Below are positions 48,262 through 62,600 of a DNA stretch of 64,000 nucleotides, piece after piece; position 1 is the stretch's first letter, and each line of letters begins with the position of its first letter. Location: assembly GCA_021399435.1 (NCBI GenBank), contig JAJTUP010000082.1, positions 1 through 64,000 of the forward strand, in the 5' to 3' direction. Source of the DNA: Diaporthe sp. PMI_573 (lineage: Eukaryota > Ascomycota > Sordariomycetes > Diaporthales > Diaporthaceae). The position numbers and the translations under genes were made by a program. The notes under the pieces are model-generated. The model had not been told where the DNA came from, searched no databases, and saw nothing but the letters and a program-made list of their open reading frames with translations.

Positions 48262-49966
48262 ATGGCAGTCAGTCTCGAAAAAGCCGGCGCACTACCAGCA
48301 GCGCAAGAATATTTCGACATCGGCAAGCATAGTCGTCAGATCTCGACTTCCAGCCCCGACGCTCAGGTCTGGTTTGACAGAGGCCTAACGTGGGCGTTTT
48401 CTTTCAACCACCGAGAGGCTGCTGCCTGCTTCCAACAAGTCATTAAGCATGACCCCGAATGTGCACTCGGATACTGGGGCGCGGCTTTCGCGCTCGGCCC
48501 CAACTACAACAAGAAATGGACGGCGTTTGACATAATAGACATGAAGTCCAGCCTCAAGACATGTTACGAGTACTCTCAACAATGTAGACGTCTAGCACAG
48601 CGCCCGGGGGCCGATCCCATCGAAAAGGCACTTGCCGACGCCATACAGAAGCGATTCCCCAGCCCGACCGTTCCCGACGACTTCAGACCCTCAGTGATCG
48701 CGTATGCCAACGCCATGAGGCAGGTTCATCATCAGTTCGACAGTGACCTTGATATCACGGCACTTACAGCTGATGCCCTCATGAACACCAATCCCTAGAA
48801 CCTCTACCGTGCCCAGTCGGGCGAGCCGAATCTTGACTCACCGGTCCTTGAGGTCGAGAAGATCCTAAACCGCGCGCTGGAGAACCCTGATACCCGCAGG
48901 CATCCAGGTATTCTCCATATGTACATCCATTTGACCGAGATGTCGAAAACGCCCGAACGAGCTATCATTGTCGCAGACTACCTCCGCGACTTAGTGCCAG
49001 ATGGTGGGCACATGCACCATATGCCCAGTCACATCGACGTCTTAGTGGGGGACTATCGAAGAGCGCTTCATACCAACTTGAAGGCTACAATTGCCGACGA
49101 TAAATATCTGCGTAAGGAGGGTGGACACAATTTCTACTCCTTCTACCGCATGCACAACTATCACTCCCTCATCTATGCAGCTATGATGACCGGCCGCTGC
49201 GACATGGCACTCGAAGCGACGGCTCGCATGGAGTCTACAATTACCGAGGATCTCCTACGCACAAAGTCGCCCCCAATGGCTGACTGGCTGGAATTCTTCA
49301 AGTCTGTCCGAGTTCACGTTCTCATTCGTTTCGGCAAGTGGGGAGGAGCTAAAGGAACTGAGTATTCCCGAAGATCGTGAGCTTTACTGCGTAACGGTAT
49401 CGATGATATATTGCGGAAAGGCCGTCGCCTACGCAGCGACGGGCCACGTGGACCAGGCCGATGAGCAGAGGAAGCATTTTCTCGCTGCCGCAAACCGTGT
49501 GCCCCCAACAAGACTGGACTTCCCCAACAAGATTGTCGGTGTATTAGAAGTTGCGAAAGCAATGGTGGATGGAGAGATCGAGTACAGGCGCGAGAACTAC
49601 CAGCAGGCTTTCCAGAGTCTGCGGCTCGCCATCGAGAGGGACGATCACCTGGTCTACTCGGAGCCTTGGGGATGGATGCTGCCAACTCGACACCACTATG
49701 CTGCACTTTTGCTTGAACAGGGCCATGTCGAGGAGGCTGCTGAGATATACGCACAGGACCTCGGATTCAGAGAGGGGATCGTTCGGGCCCACCAACATCC
49801 GAATAACGTGTGGGCATTGACTGGCTACCGTGAGTGCCTGGTTAGGCTGGGCAAAACAGCTGAAGCCAGCATGCTCGAGGGGGTTTTGGCCACTGCTGCA
49901 GCCGGCGCTGATGTATCCATCAAGTCCTCATGTTTCTGCAAGAACGGCAAGGGCTGTATAACTTAG
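48262..49966 (+). pseudogene. TPR-repeat protein gene with a nonsense codon and a frameshift
   Basis: The protein starts with YFDIGKHSRQISTSSPDAQV, FDRGLTWAFSFNHREAAACF and HDPECALGYWGAAFALGPNY, the pattern of a widespread TPR family that also exists in bacteria. Its frame is cut by TAG at 48796-48798 (NTNP-TAG-NLYRAQ, Trp expected). It resumes for 194 codons (LHMYIHLTEMSKTPERAIIV; MHHMPSHIDVLVGDYRRAL). At 49342 an extra G in TGGGGAGGAG shifts the frame, which continues correctly as ELSIPEDRELYCVT... to the stop at 49964-49966. All TPR segments are otherwise preserved (about 567 codons), so inactivation looks recent. Confidence 0.82.
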
Positions 49967-50345
49967 AGCCCAAGTCCGATCTTTGCCGGGGAATTTGGTA
50001 TTAAAAGTAGAGAATTCGCTTCCAAAATTTTGAACATTTGCCAACTCTTCAAACTCTGTACTTTTACATAATGAGGGCACGTACGTCAATACAATATTTG
50101 TCGATTTTAGACACCCGGAAATTGTGGTTTGCATCAGTGCGCAAGTGGCGATTCAAGATGTTATCGACAAGAAAGCATAGAATAAAGAGAGGTAGGGTTG
50201 GTTTTTCAATCTGTGGGAGAAATCCCTGCCCTCGAATAAATCACTAAAAGTGATATTTTCTAGCAATAGCTGATAGTGGGATTGTCTGTCTTTGATCAAT
50301 GATGTTAAATCCTCACACCGTATATGTCTCTTGCGTTTCTGCCAT
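49967..50345. other. short intergenic between convergent genes
   Basis: 3' ends of the TPR and glutathione reductase genes; nothing else seen. Confidence 0.6.
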
Positions 50346-52498
<2,153 letters not shown>

Positions 52499-53137
52499 TT
52501 ACAAAGGCAGCATGCCATCGTACTGAGTAAGACCCTCGAAGGGCTGGATGTAGTTGTTTCGATTCACGATGTAGACCTCCGCGTCCATGGGGCCAATATT
52601 TCGGTGCTCGGGGTCCAGGCTTCCAGCCTTGATAGCGAGAAGCTCGGGAGCAGCTTCGGGCATGCCAAAAACTTCAGTACCGCAATTAGGGCAGAAGTTG
52701 TGGTGATAGAGCTTGCCGGAGTCACCAAGGTGAGGGTAAGTGCGAGTCTCACCTAAAATCATGTTAGCCCGATGAATGTCAACAGTAGTAGTCACCCTAT
52801 GCTCACCCTTGGTCACCTTGAAAACATTGCGGGGGATGATGAGGTTCGAGCTGAAGGAGCTGGCAGTGCGCTGCGAACCTGTTTGTTAGCAGTCTTGCCC
52901 ACCTCTTTCAACGTAAAAAGGCAAGAGGCAGTACCTTCTGGCAAGAGTTGCAGTGGCAAATGGCTTTAGTTCCAGTCTCAACTGTTGAATAAACAGTAAT
53001 TAGCACATGATCGACACCGAACAGTCATAGTCTCCTTGCCGAGATATCAAACAGCTAAAGGGGATCCATCTATGAGGTCTCTTACCTTCGACGGAGTAGC
53101 GGATGGAACCGCATTGGCAACCTCCTGTAAGACCCAT
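52499..53137 (-). CDS. GFA-type (glutathione-dependent formaldehyde-activating-like) protein, 156 aa
   Basis: Exons 53137-53086, 52981-52935 and 52870-52499 join in frame (471 nt). Zinc ligands are in place: GGCQCGSIRY, then CHCNSCQK, then FCPNCGTEVF, the CxC / CxxC / CxxC set of the GFA/CENP-V fold. Length is normal. The acceptor of exon 3 must be the cgcag at 52871-52875, because the earlier aacag choice gives a stop. Most members of this family have no proven activity despite the name; a glutathione link is suggested by name and by the neighbouring GST and glutathione reductase, not shown. Apparently intact. Confidence 0.88.
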
Positions 53138-53459
53138 AGTGAAGAGTATTGAGGTATAGTAGATAGATTATCCAACAAGGTGCTCGTGATGTCGATTTGC
53201 TGACGTTGAGTTGCGAAGGAAGGGAGGGGATCTAATAGGCAAGGGTGGGTGGTTTTTACACCCTAAGTCAGAAGTGCCTTCAAAGCTACCGGCGGGAAAA
53301 ATGTCTTAATCGTCCGTAGGTTCATCGGCGGCCTCTAAATTTATTGTGCGGGAACGAGCCCCACCTCAGCTGTCAAGTCGGTCAAGAGCAGTTCTCAATT
53401 GGTATACAAAGATCCAGGCCAGGGCCTTTTACCTCGTGAACTAGACGTCATGGCAATCT

Positions 53460-53723
53460 ATCTCATTGAGACAGCTAAGCCTGCAGTACAAATATCACCA
53501 GCAACAAGGATCTCTGACTGGCTCACAGACCCCTGCCTAACAGATACTTGGCAAGTGGCGGGGTTTTGCCCATGAGCAAAGGTACTGCCACTCGATCAGC
53601 AAGCAGAGTGTACTCCAAAAACAGTGATTACTGCACGCTTTTGCATGTAGCTAGAGACCTTCTACCACACTGCTAATAGAATGGAGACATTCGGTACTGC
53701 AGGCTTAGCTGTCTCAATGAGAT
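53460..53723. repeat. perfect 30 bp inverted repeat with a 204 bp spacer
   Basis: 53460-53489 (atctcattgagacag...) is the exact reverse complement of 53694-53723. Similarity stops sharply at both edges, inside and outside. It could be the ends of a small non-autonomous element or a cruciform/hairpin-forming site. Confidence 0.85.
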
Positions 53724-53895
53724 GCCTCTGAGGAACAAGACCAGTGCGTGTTGCAAGTGCGACTTGACCCCCGACCCCGCCACTGCCTAGCAGGATAAGT
53801 CGGAAGCTACAAGATCTGAGCTGTACTAGCGCCGTCGTTTTGATTTGGATTCCGCGCTTTCTAGAACTTACCCGAGACCCACAATGTCGCTCTGT

Positions 53896-54070
53896 TGTTA
53901 CAAACCAACACTGATGCAGGTCACAGCATGGGCCGATCGGGCTACGAAGTAACCAGAGGATGGGCCAAGGCATGCACAGGACCTAGCATCATGCACCGCG
54001 ATACGCACTGGGTCATGGGTAGGACAGAAGTCACGTGACCCGGATGGATCACCAGCAGGTTACCTCAGGC
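53896..54070 (+). repeat. LTR-like repeat beginning TGTTACAAAC, copy B
   Basis: Direct relative of 44136-44340 sharing the start, catgggc...tacga.gtaacca and agtcacgtgacc blocks. Confidence 0.5.
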
Positions 54071-54265
54071 ACTCAGACCCACTGGGCGCGCTTAACAGCG
54101 CGACGCCTTCCCTAAAGGGGTAATGGCTCCCAGAGGGCCTGAGAGATTTTTGACACGATTTGGTGGGCCATCCCCCAACTTCGTAATGAGCTCACCAAAC
54201 TCTGTGCAGCATCATACAATATAGCAACAGCGTCCCTATACAATTCAACCAAGCCGAGACGTACA

Positions 54266-54835
54266 ATGGAAACATCTACATCACCGCTTTCGTCCATCCG
54301 TTCTATAAGCAACCCGTCAGCCTTCAACACACCGTCACCTTCATCAGAGCTCCAGGCGAATACCAATACCGGTATAAGAAGGGAGCGGCGAAATGGCACA
54401 GAGAAGCTTGACCTGGTCTGGCGATATATTGTTGACGAAATCAACTGGTCTATTGGCGACTTAGTTCATACTCTATGCACCTCTAATGGTCAAGCGAATG
54501 CGCGGAGGAAGACCGCGTTTGCCAGAGTCACATATCAAGACTTGGCTGTTCTCAACGCATGCATAGGACGCTCTGGGGGTCCGGGTACAGCGGGATATCG
54601 GGGACATTTAATTGGATATTTAGGTATCGGTCCCATAGGGCTGCGGGAGGGAATTGCAAGCCTGGCCAGGTTCAAACCCTTCCACAAGTCACAAGGGGCT
54701 AAAGGTGGCGGGGCCACAATACCGTACCTCAGACAGACAGCTACGGGCTTTCGACCTGGATTACAGCTCAAGAGGGCTGCGTCGGCTTTGGGTGGATGTC
54801 ACGTCCGACCAGCAAAGAATACCGTGATTGGATAA
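54266..54835 (+). CDS. hypothetical protein, possibly a truncated gene
   Basis: An open frame of 189 codons. After a Ser/Thr/Pro-rich start, residues about 48-100 (LDLVWRYIVDEINWSIGDLV and RRKTAFARVTYQDLAVLNAC) look like a genuine helical domain of a kind I have the impression of seeing in repeated fungal proteins, but I cannot name it. After about codon 110 the sequence becomes Gly/Arg-rich and unprotein-like, so the true gene may end, splice or be truncated near 54600. It overlaps the start of the JmjC-like frame. Confidence 0.35.
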   Translation: METSTSPLSSIRSISNPSAFNTPSPSSELQANTNTGIRRERRNGTEKLDLVWRYIVDEINWSIGDLVHTLCTSNGQANARRKTAFARVTYQDLAVLNACIGRSGGPGTAGYRGHLIGYLGIGPIGLREGIASLARFKPFHKSQGAKGGGATIPYLRQTATGFRPGLQLKRAASALGGCHVRPAKNTVIG

Positions 54836-55301
54836 TCAATCGTAATGGATGCCACAGAGGCAGCCGTTGGAGATATGTTGTACTCCGCCCAGGCTGGACA
54901 GTCTTCCTTCCACCGGGGACAATTCACTTTACTTTCCGAGTGCAAGGCGTTCAGACACTTGCACTATGCGGTCGTGTTCTACAATGGACGGGTATTAGTT
55001 CGTGGCTGGATGTTGTGGGCGAGCAATTAAAATACGCCGGCTTTGCAAACAAGGATGTAGAGAAACATACAGAGAGCATCTCAGTTATTATGGACCTTGT
55101 TATCAAGAAAGTGAAGAGCAGCGGGATGGATGAACTTGGTGGCAAGGACAGATTAGAGGAGGTCCGCAACCAGACAATCGTAAGTCCTTTCCAAGCGTGC
55201 TTGTAAGGCTGGCTAATAACGACTACTAGGCAATTCAGAAAGCTACAGAAGATCTCAGTATCCCTTTGCGGATCGAGAGAGAGCTTTCAAGACTAGCATA
55301 A
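54796..55301 (+). pseudogene. JmjC-like cupin protein, partial, last two exons
   Basis: Frame EYRDWII... then VVLRPGWTVFLPPGTIHFTF, the beta-barrel strand pair of JmjC-type cupins, followed by VQTLALCGRVLQWTGISSWL and a charged helical tail. After a 50 bp GT-AG intron (55180-55229), a terminal exon (AIQKATEDLSIPLRIERELS) stops at 55299-55301. The metal-binding HxD part expected before RPGWTV is missing or too diverged, so a demethylase function is not supported. A decayed paralogous tail is at 12480-12660. Confidence 0.55.
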
Positions 55302-55888
55302 TGCACTTTACACCATCACCAAGATTCTAGTCCCCCATAGCCTAAAGACCTTCCAAAGCCTTGTGTTTTTACGAAATCTTTTACAAAATATATAACATAG
55401 AAGCTAAAGTTAGTCACAAATCAGCATGTAGAACAAAATCTAAAAAGAGTGCCACTAGGAAATAGGGTACAGTACAGCACTGTCAGTAAGAAGGATATAC
55501 TGAATTACCGTATCAGCATAGATAAGTTTGTTTAATCTGTCTAACTGGAAGCTCTACCGTACTTTGAAAGTCTGATTGCCATTCTTTATTGCTGCCTTAG
55601 ACAGTAATCGTTATGTTTAAAATGACGCTTACCGGAGAGTACTGTACTTCATTTGACGCTTTGCACTGTGTAAGCCCCCTTGGCCCAACAATTAGCCGCC
55701 TTTCAAAAAGATTCAACATACAGGACGCTGGACACTGATTTCGGTCCCCACTGTATAAGGGATAGCACCGGCACCGGAAACGGATCAATCAAAACTATAC
55801 TGTACTGAATCAAACAATTCCAAATCACTCTAAATCTATCTTCTTTTCATCTTCTGGACATCTGGCGGAGAATTTAGGCTTGTGGCAG
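55302..55888. other. intergenic, nothing recognised
   Basis: Moderately AT-rich spacer without a supported frame. Confidence 0.45.
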
Positions 55889-56390
55889 ATGTCTGGTGCG
55901 GCGCGCGGCGCTTTAGACGTCATCAACGTCATGGGAGGCAATTCCGAAACTCCGGGAGCGGGATATCGCCGCCCCCAGCGCAAGAGGGTGAAAACGGCGA
56001 AGGCAATAGAGGCAATGCAACAAGAAGACGATATGGATTGGGAAGAGGAAAACGGCAGTTATAAGGTACTAAGAAACAACGAAAACCTCATAATTCGGGC
56101 TGTAGCCGCCGACAACGCGAGCAAGGCGAGCCGTGGCCTAGAACAACCTGTAGACCGTGACTTTAATAAGAAATTAGACATTATAAAGGCAGAATTTTAG
56201 CTAGAGTTTAGAAAACTTAGGGATCAGATGACAATAGAAGTTGCCAAAATAACGGCCTAGTTGGCCCGAGAATTATTATAAGCGCGAGAAAAGCTTACAC
56301 AAGCTCGCGGCAAGCTTAAGAGTACTAGGCTCTAGCTATACGCTATGGCGGGAGCTTAAGGAGCCTTATTAGTTTGACTAGTATATGTAG
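55889..56390 (+). pseudogene. coiled-coil gene damaged by RIP and cut by gypsy copy 2
   Basis: ATG at 55889 opens a frame with MSGAARGALDVINVMGG, then a basic stretch (RRPQRKRVKTAKAIEAM), an acidic patch, and from about 56170 a heptad-like helix (FRKLRDQMTIEVAKITA, LARELL, AREKLTQARGKLKSTRL). The helix is interrupted by at least five TAG/TAA codons at Gln positions; the first stop is at 56198-56200. The 5' LTR of gypsy copy 2 starts 60-70 bp after the last readable residues. Could be the front of a gag or a host gene. Confidence 0.5.
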
Positions 56391-56458
56391 ATATTGCTTG
56401 ACGCACCCCTCTGGTTAGTATTTCCACCCTGGCCTCCTCTACAGGTCGGGCAGCAATG

Positions 56459-56646
56459 TGTAACGCCCAGGCGGAAGCCACGCGGAAGCCCCGGCGAAAA
56501 GCCCCCACGTCTAGAAAAGGGCCCGAAGCCCCCACGTCTCAGACTGGAGGGGGGTAAGAATCAGTCTTGCACCAGACCTACACCTAATACACATATTGGC
56601 CTTTCCAGTTTACCGGACCATCGTGCCTAGTACAGAGCCCATTACA
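56459..56646 (+). repeat. 5' LTR of gypsy copy 2
   Basis: 188 bp from TGTAACGCCC to ATTACA. It keeps C/G where the copy 1 LTRs have T/A, so it is the best guide to the original LTR sequence. Confidence 0.88.
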
Positions 56647-59600
56647 ATTCTGATTCTTCTTTATACACTACCCACAATACTACCAAAGACTGGTGAAAAA
56701 AGGGGAAGATTCCAAGGAAGTCACGATAATGGTAAGGGTAGTTCGGGAATAGTTTAGCTTAATAATGCCTTGGTATAAGAACAGGAACGTAATTAACTAC
56801 TTTAACAGAGAATTGACGCTCTAGAAGCAGTCTGAATAGCTGTTGAAGCTAAGCTAAAAGATTTAAAGCTGGCTAATATTACTTTGTTACCTATAGCCTA
56901 TACCCTTTAGCAATATAATAGCTAGATAATAGACCTAGAAAGGGCTTATATCTTATAACTATAAACCCTCTATAATGACAAGACAAAGGTAATATATATA
57001 TTAGACTATGTTGAGAAGGAGTGTTGAAATTGTTGGGATACTTATATGAAATCCTTAAGAAAAGAAGACAAGTCTATATTTAACTATTACAAGTAAGATA
57101 AGTTTAAGACTTTTAGCTCTAATTTTAAGAAGGATCCCCAAGGCATATTAGGCATTATTTAAAGCTTAATTAATACCACCTACTAATGAGAAAACCAAGA
57201 CCTATGGACCTTCTACTAGTATCTTAAAATATTAGAGTTAGAATAGGAAATGAGGAGTAATAATTTAAGGGCTGAATTCTTTCTCTCGAAGTTGTTAGGA
57301 TGGGTGTTGTTAGAGATTTGAACGAAATATGCCTTTAATATACTAGAGACTAGGGACAAGATGGTTAGGGTTGCCTAAGTAATCTAGGTTAGTACCCTAG
57401 AAAAGGTAAGGAAGAGGAAGTATGAGGAGGTAGGCCTGAAGAAGGGGGGAATTAATAGAATCCTTAATAAGAGAGGATAAGGGGGAAGCTTTTTAGGAAG
57501 TACTTTGAATATGTGGGGTGGAACTTAAAATTATCTATGGTAGCAAGGCTAAGAAAGAGGCCGAGGATTGAGAGCTAGGAGTTCTTACACCTAGCTAAAT
57601 TAGAACACTTAAAGAAGTACCTTTAAAGCAACCCTAAAGCTAAATCCTCTAGATAAAACAGGTAAGATGACTACATGCTATAGGTGTGGAAGTACTTACT
57701 ATTATTCTCTAGACTACCTAGTATTGGTAGAAACCACAGCATTGGTGAATTAAGTACGAGGCTGCGGCAACTATTAGTCTAGGGGCTATTGAGGTTAGAA
57801 CTAAGGAAGAGGGAACTAAGGTACCTCTTAACTACCTATAGGAATAGTGTCCGAGGTTAAAGAGAAGGACTAGTGACTATACCCGGAAGTAGAAAAAGAG
57901 ATAGTTAAAGTCTGGGAGATATTTATAATCTCTAGTAAAGTAGCTATAAAGTATGGTTAAAAATATGTTAAGATTGATCTAGATATATAGGTATAAGTAG
58001 ACCTAGTTAGTATTTCTTTTATTGAAAAGTTTAGTCTTGAATTATCTATAAAGTCATTAGTACCTGTGGTGGGAGTCTAAGAAAGTAAGGTCCTTACTTA
58101 TGGTGTTTATTAGGTTCCTTTATTACTTAAAGATTATTTTGGAAATTAGAGGAAGGAGACGCGAGATTATATTGTGATTTAAAGAAATTGATTAGAATCT
58201 ATTTTACTCTTAGATACTCTAGGTTTGGAATATTTTTAAATAGGGCTTGAAAGCTGTCTAAAGGATTGGTGGCTTTAATAGGACGAGATTTGGGTAGTAG
58301 AGTAAACTGTAAAGTCTTTTATGAGGAATTAGGGGAAGGTCTCCTATTGTTATATAATCTTTCCTACAGTAGAACCTTTTAGTATGATGGAAAAGGAGGA
58401 GAGCCTTTGATAGGAGCCTTAAGGGATGGATAAAGAGGAGAAACCACCTTTAGATCTGTCTCAAATATACCTGTAATTAGTAGGGATAGAGATATTTTTT
58501 ATTAAAGCTAGAGCTAAGGAGCTACTGTTAAGAGGGAAGGTAGATTATGTAATAGATCTGGAGAAGGAAACTTTACTTCCTTTTCTACCTTTATACCTAC
58601 TATTATTAATAGAACTTAAGGTCTTGAGGGAATGGCTTGAAGAGAGTTTGAAGTTAGGACGAATTATTTATAGTAAAAGTCTCGCTAGTATGCTAGTTTT
58701 GTTTATACTGAAAAAAGATAGAATCCTTTAACTTTATATTAACTATAGGGCTCTTAATAAAGTAATGATAAAAAATCAGTATTTCTTACTACTAGTTTCA
58801 GAAATATTAGATTGATTATTAGGCATATAATACTTTTTTAAAATTAATTTAATAGATATGTATTATTAGATTTACATCTAAGAGGGTGATAAATAGAAGA
58901 CAGCTTTCTATATATGATATAGTTATTATAAATTTAAAGTAGTACTATTTAGATTAACTAATACCCTAGCTATATTTTAATCTTTTATTACTAAGGTTTT
59001 AGGAGATTATATTAATATCTATATAATTATTTATTTAGATAATATCTTGATTTTTTTAGGAAGTAAAGAGGAGTACGAGAAGTATATATAAATAATTATA
59101 GATTATCTCGTGATAGCAGAGTTATATAGTAATATTAAGAAGTACTGCTTCTTTTAAGAAGAGATTGAGTTTTTAGGATTTTTAGTTAAAAGGAAGGGAG
59201 TTTAAATAGACCCCAATAGAATTAAGACTATCTAGAAATAGCTAATACTAACTACCTACTATAATATTTAAGTATTCTTAGGTTTCTATAACTTCTACTA
59301 AAGATTTATTAGGAATTACTTAAAAATTATATAACTACTTAATAAATAATTAAAAGGGATGTAACGTAGTTAAAAACTAGGAAAAATTAATCTCTTAGCC
59401 CTAGAAAATATTAAAATACAAAGGGCCTTTAAAGAGCTTAAGATAAGGTTCTAACAAGCACCTCTTCTCCAACATTATAACCCCATGCTTTCTATACAAA
59501 TCAAGTATAATATATTAGATAAAGCTGCTATGTCTATAATTTCATAGCAATATTAAGATAAAGGTAAATCCTAATAGTATCTAATTACTTTCTAGTTAAA

Positions 59601-62600
59601 GAAGTTCTCCGAAGCTGAGCTCTACTAGATAACTTATGATAAAAAGCTAAGTGTTATTATTGAGAGCTTTAAATACTGGTAACAGTACCTTAAAGGGGTA
59701 TAAAAGCTGGTTATAGTTCTTTCTAATCATAATAATCTCTATAGCTTTATAAAGTAAAAAGAACTAATATAGAAATAGGTTTAATAGCTTATATATTTAG
59801 CCAGGTTTAATTTTACTATTAAATATTATTCTAGGAGAACAAACCTAGTAGATAGCCTATTAAGAAAGCTTGACTACATATTAGAAGAAAAACCTTTAAA
59901 TTTAAGTTAGATCCTAACTCTAGAATTAAAGATAGTTGTAGCTATTAGAAAGGACTTATAATTCTATCTAGAAGACTAACAGTAGGCCTAGTTTAAGGCT
60001 ATAGTTAGAAGTATCAAAGTGTAAGAGGTCTTAAAACTTAATTCCTCTTTAACAGAGCGTTAGCTCAAGTCTACGGCTCCCCTATAAGGGTAGTTTATAA
60101 TAAGAGTCCGGGCCTGGGTATATATTAGTAACGTAAGTATAATATACCAAGGGCTCTACTCTTCGCTATTAGACTTAATACGTAAAGCTTAAGGGGAAGA
60201 CCCTAAGATTTAGGCCATTATTAAAAAAATAAAATCCTTAAATAATACTATTTTAAATAGTTCTGGTTATAAGTTCTAAGATAGACTACTATACTAGAAG
60301 AGACGTATATATATGCTAGAATAAGAAGCTTTATAATAGGAGATCCTGTAAACCTACTATAATGAGCCGCTGAGTGGACACTAGGGGTAGATGTAGATAT
60401 AAATCCTAGTTAAAAGATATTTTTACTAGCCGGGCTTAAGGACCTCTGTTATAAACTATGTATACTTTTACGTAATATGCTAATACATATCTACGTTACA
60501 TTATTATCTATATAAAGAGCTTGCTTTGTTACTGATTCTATTAGGCCCTATATAAGAACTTAGCATGGACTTTGTTACTAGACTTTTAACTGTTATTAGA
60601 GATGGCAAGGAAGTAGATGTAATCCTAGTTATCATGGATTGTTATACTAAGATAAGTTTCTTTATTATAATAAATATAATGATAAATACTGCTAAACTAG
60701 CTAAAATCTTCTATAGGGAGATTGAGTATAAATGGAGACTACCTAAGGGAATCGTGACTAATAGAGGTACAACCTTTACTAGTAAGTTCTGGAAGATACT
60801 TTGCTAGCTAAGTAGGATTAAAACCTAATATACTACTACTTATTACCTGTAGGGTAATGGATAAATAGAAAGGATAAACTAAATCTTAGAATAATATCTA
60901 AGGGTATTTATAGTAGAAAACATCTAGAACTGGCTAAACCTATTGTATATTACATTCTTTATATGTAATTTAGTATAAAGCACTATGATTAAGATGAGCC
61001 CGTTTAAAGCTTTCTTTGGCTATAAACCGTCTTTTACTATTTCGTATAATGAATGGCCTACTAAGGATAGTGTTTCTTGGAGGGAGGTACTAGTAGTTGA
61101 GGAATGTATAGAGAAACTTTAGTAAATTCGAATAGACTATAAGGAAAACTGGAAATAGGTAGTTGAGATATAGGTTTGAAATTATAATAATTGATATTAA
61201 TCTATATAATTTAAGATCGGCTAATGGGTATTGCTGATAACTAAGCATCTACTCCTAAAAAATAGGAAGCTTACTCTATAGAGGGTTGGCCTATTTAGGA
61301 TTATGTCTTGAGTGGGTAAGTAGGCCTATGGTCTAACCTTCTTAGAGAAGTACTTATAAATGTACTATATTTATTATGTAAGCTAGCTAGAGCCTTGGAT
61401 AGTAAGGAACCTAAGGGATTTGATAGAGGGTATCTTGGATTTACTAGACCTGGAGGATGAATAAGCTGAATGGGAGCTGGAGGAGATCTGAGACTACTAG
61501 GAAATCGGGGATACTATGTATTACCTGATAAAGTAGAAGGGGTAGCCTAGTAAATATAATTTATGGGTACTAGAAGGCGAGATATTGGTAGATAAAACTA
61601 TTTGGAAGTACTAGAGAGGGAGAGAACTAAAGAGAAATTAAAAAAGAACTTAAGATTAGACTAGTAGAGGTTGTAGGAAGTAGCTATAAATTGAATAGTG
61701 ATGGGCCTATAAAGGCCAGGAGTGCTAGATAACTAGCTGATAAAGCTGATGTTGATCTGATGAGTGTTAGGAGACTAACTGGTAAACTTAATACTGGCTG
61801 GATAATAGGAAAATGTTTCTAGATGAAGGCCTACTGAGAGGCCATTGAGTATTATATGAGTAAAGGAAGGTTTAAAAAATCAACATATTAGAATTAAGTG
61901 TAAATAACCTTAGAAATGTCTAGATTAAAGGGGGACTAGAAGGGTTCTTGAAAAAGTAATATAAGGGTATTATTATCCCTACTCTTAAAAAACCAAACCC
62001 TCTCTACTAGTATTAATTACCAAGCTACTGTATTTTCAAGTAACTAGTAGGGGAGAGCTGTCTATATCTTATGGGTTATCTCCTGTAGTAGTAATAGAAA
62101 CCCCTCCAGCCAGGCCTTAAAAGTATTATTTATAACCTGTAAAACCTTTAAGAGAAACCCTTGAACTAAGCTATGCTAAACTAGAAACCCGTTATTAGCT
62201 AGGACTAGATGCGGTATCTTATAATAAGTATTAACTAGGTCTCTTAAGATCTTTTTATAAAGGGTATCTATTAAGTTAACTAAGCTAAACTATACTAGAT
62301 AAAGTAGATACGAATTAGCTAGGGCTTATAACTAAAAGACGCTAGCCTTTATAATAGCTAAGTCCTAAGTAGATTAATATATAATTATATCTCGAAATAT
62401 AGAGAACTTATGTTTATAACCTTAATCTATTTCTTTTTCTAGGAGCCTCTCTTATACTTTAGGTTCTCTATTATTTTCCAAAACACCAAAGTACTACTTG
62501 GTTTATTTATAGATAGGTTTATTAAGGTTTAGGCTAAGTAAATCTACAAAGTTAATAGCTAGTTCTTTTATACTATTAATAGAGGAGGATTTATAGCCTA

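Larger units (their letters stand above)
53138..54265. other. intergenic with a perfect inverted repeat and an LTR-like repeat
   Basis: No gene seen. Contains the 30 bp inverted repeat pair (53460-53489, 53694-53723) and the TGTTACAAAC repeat at 53896. Confidence 0.55.
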
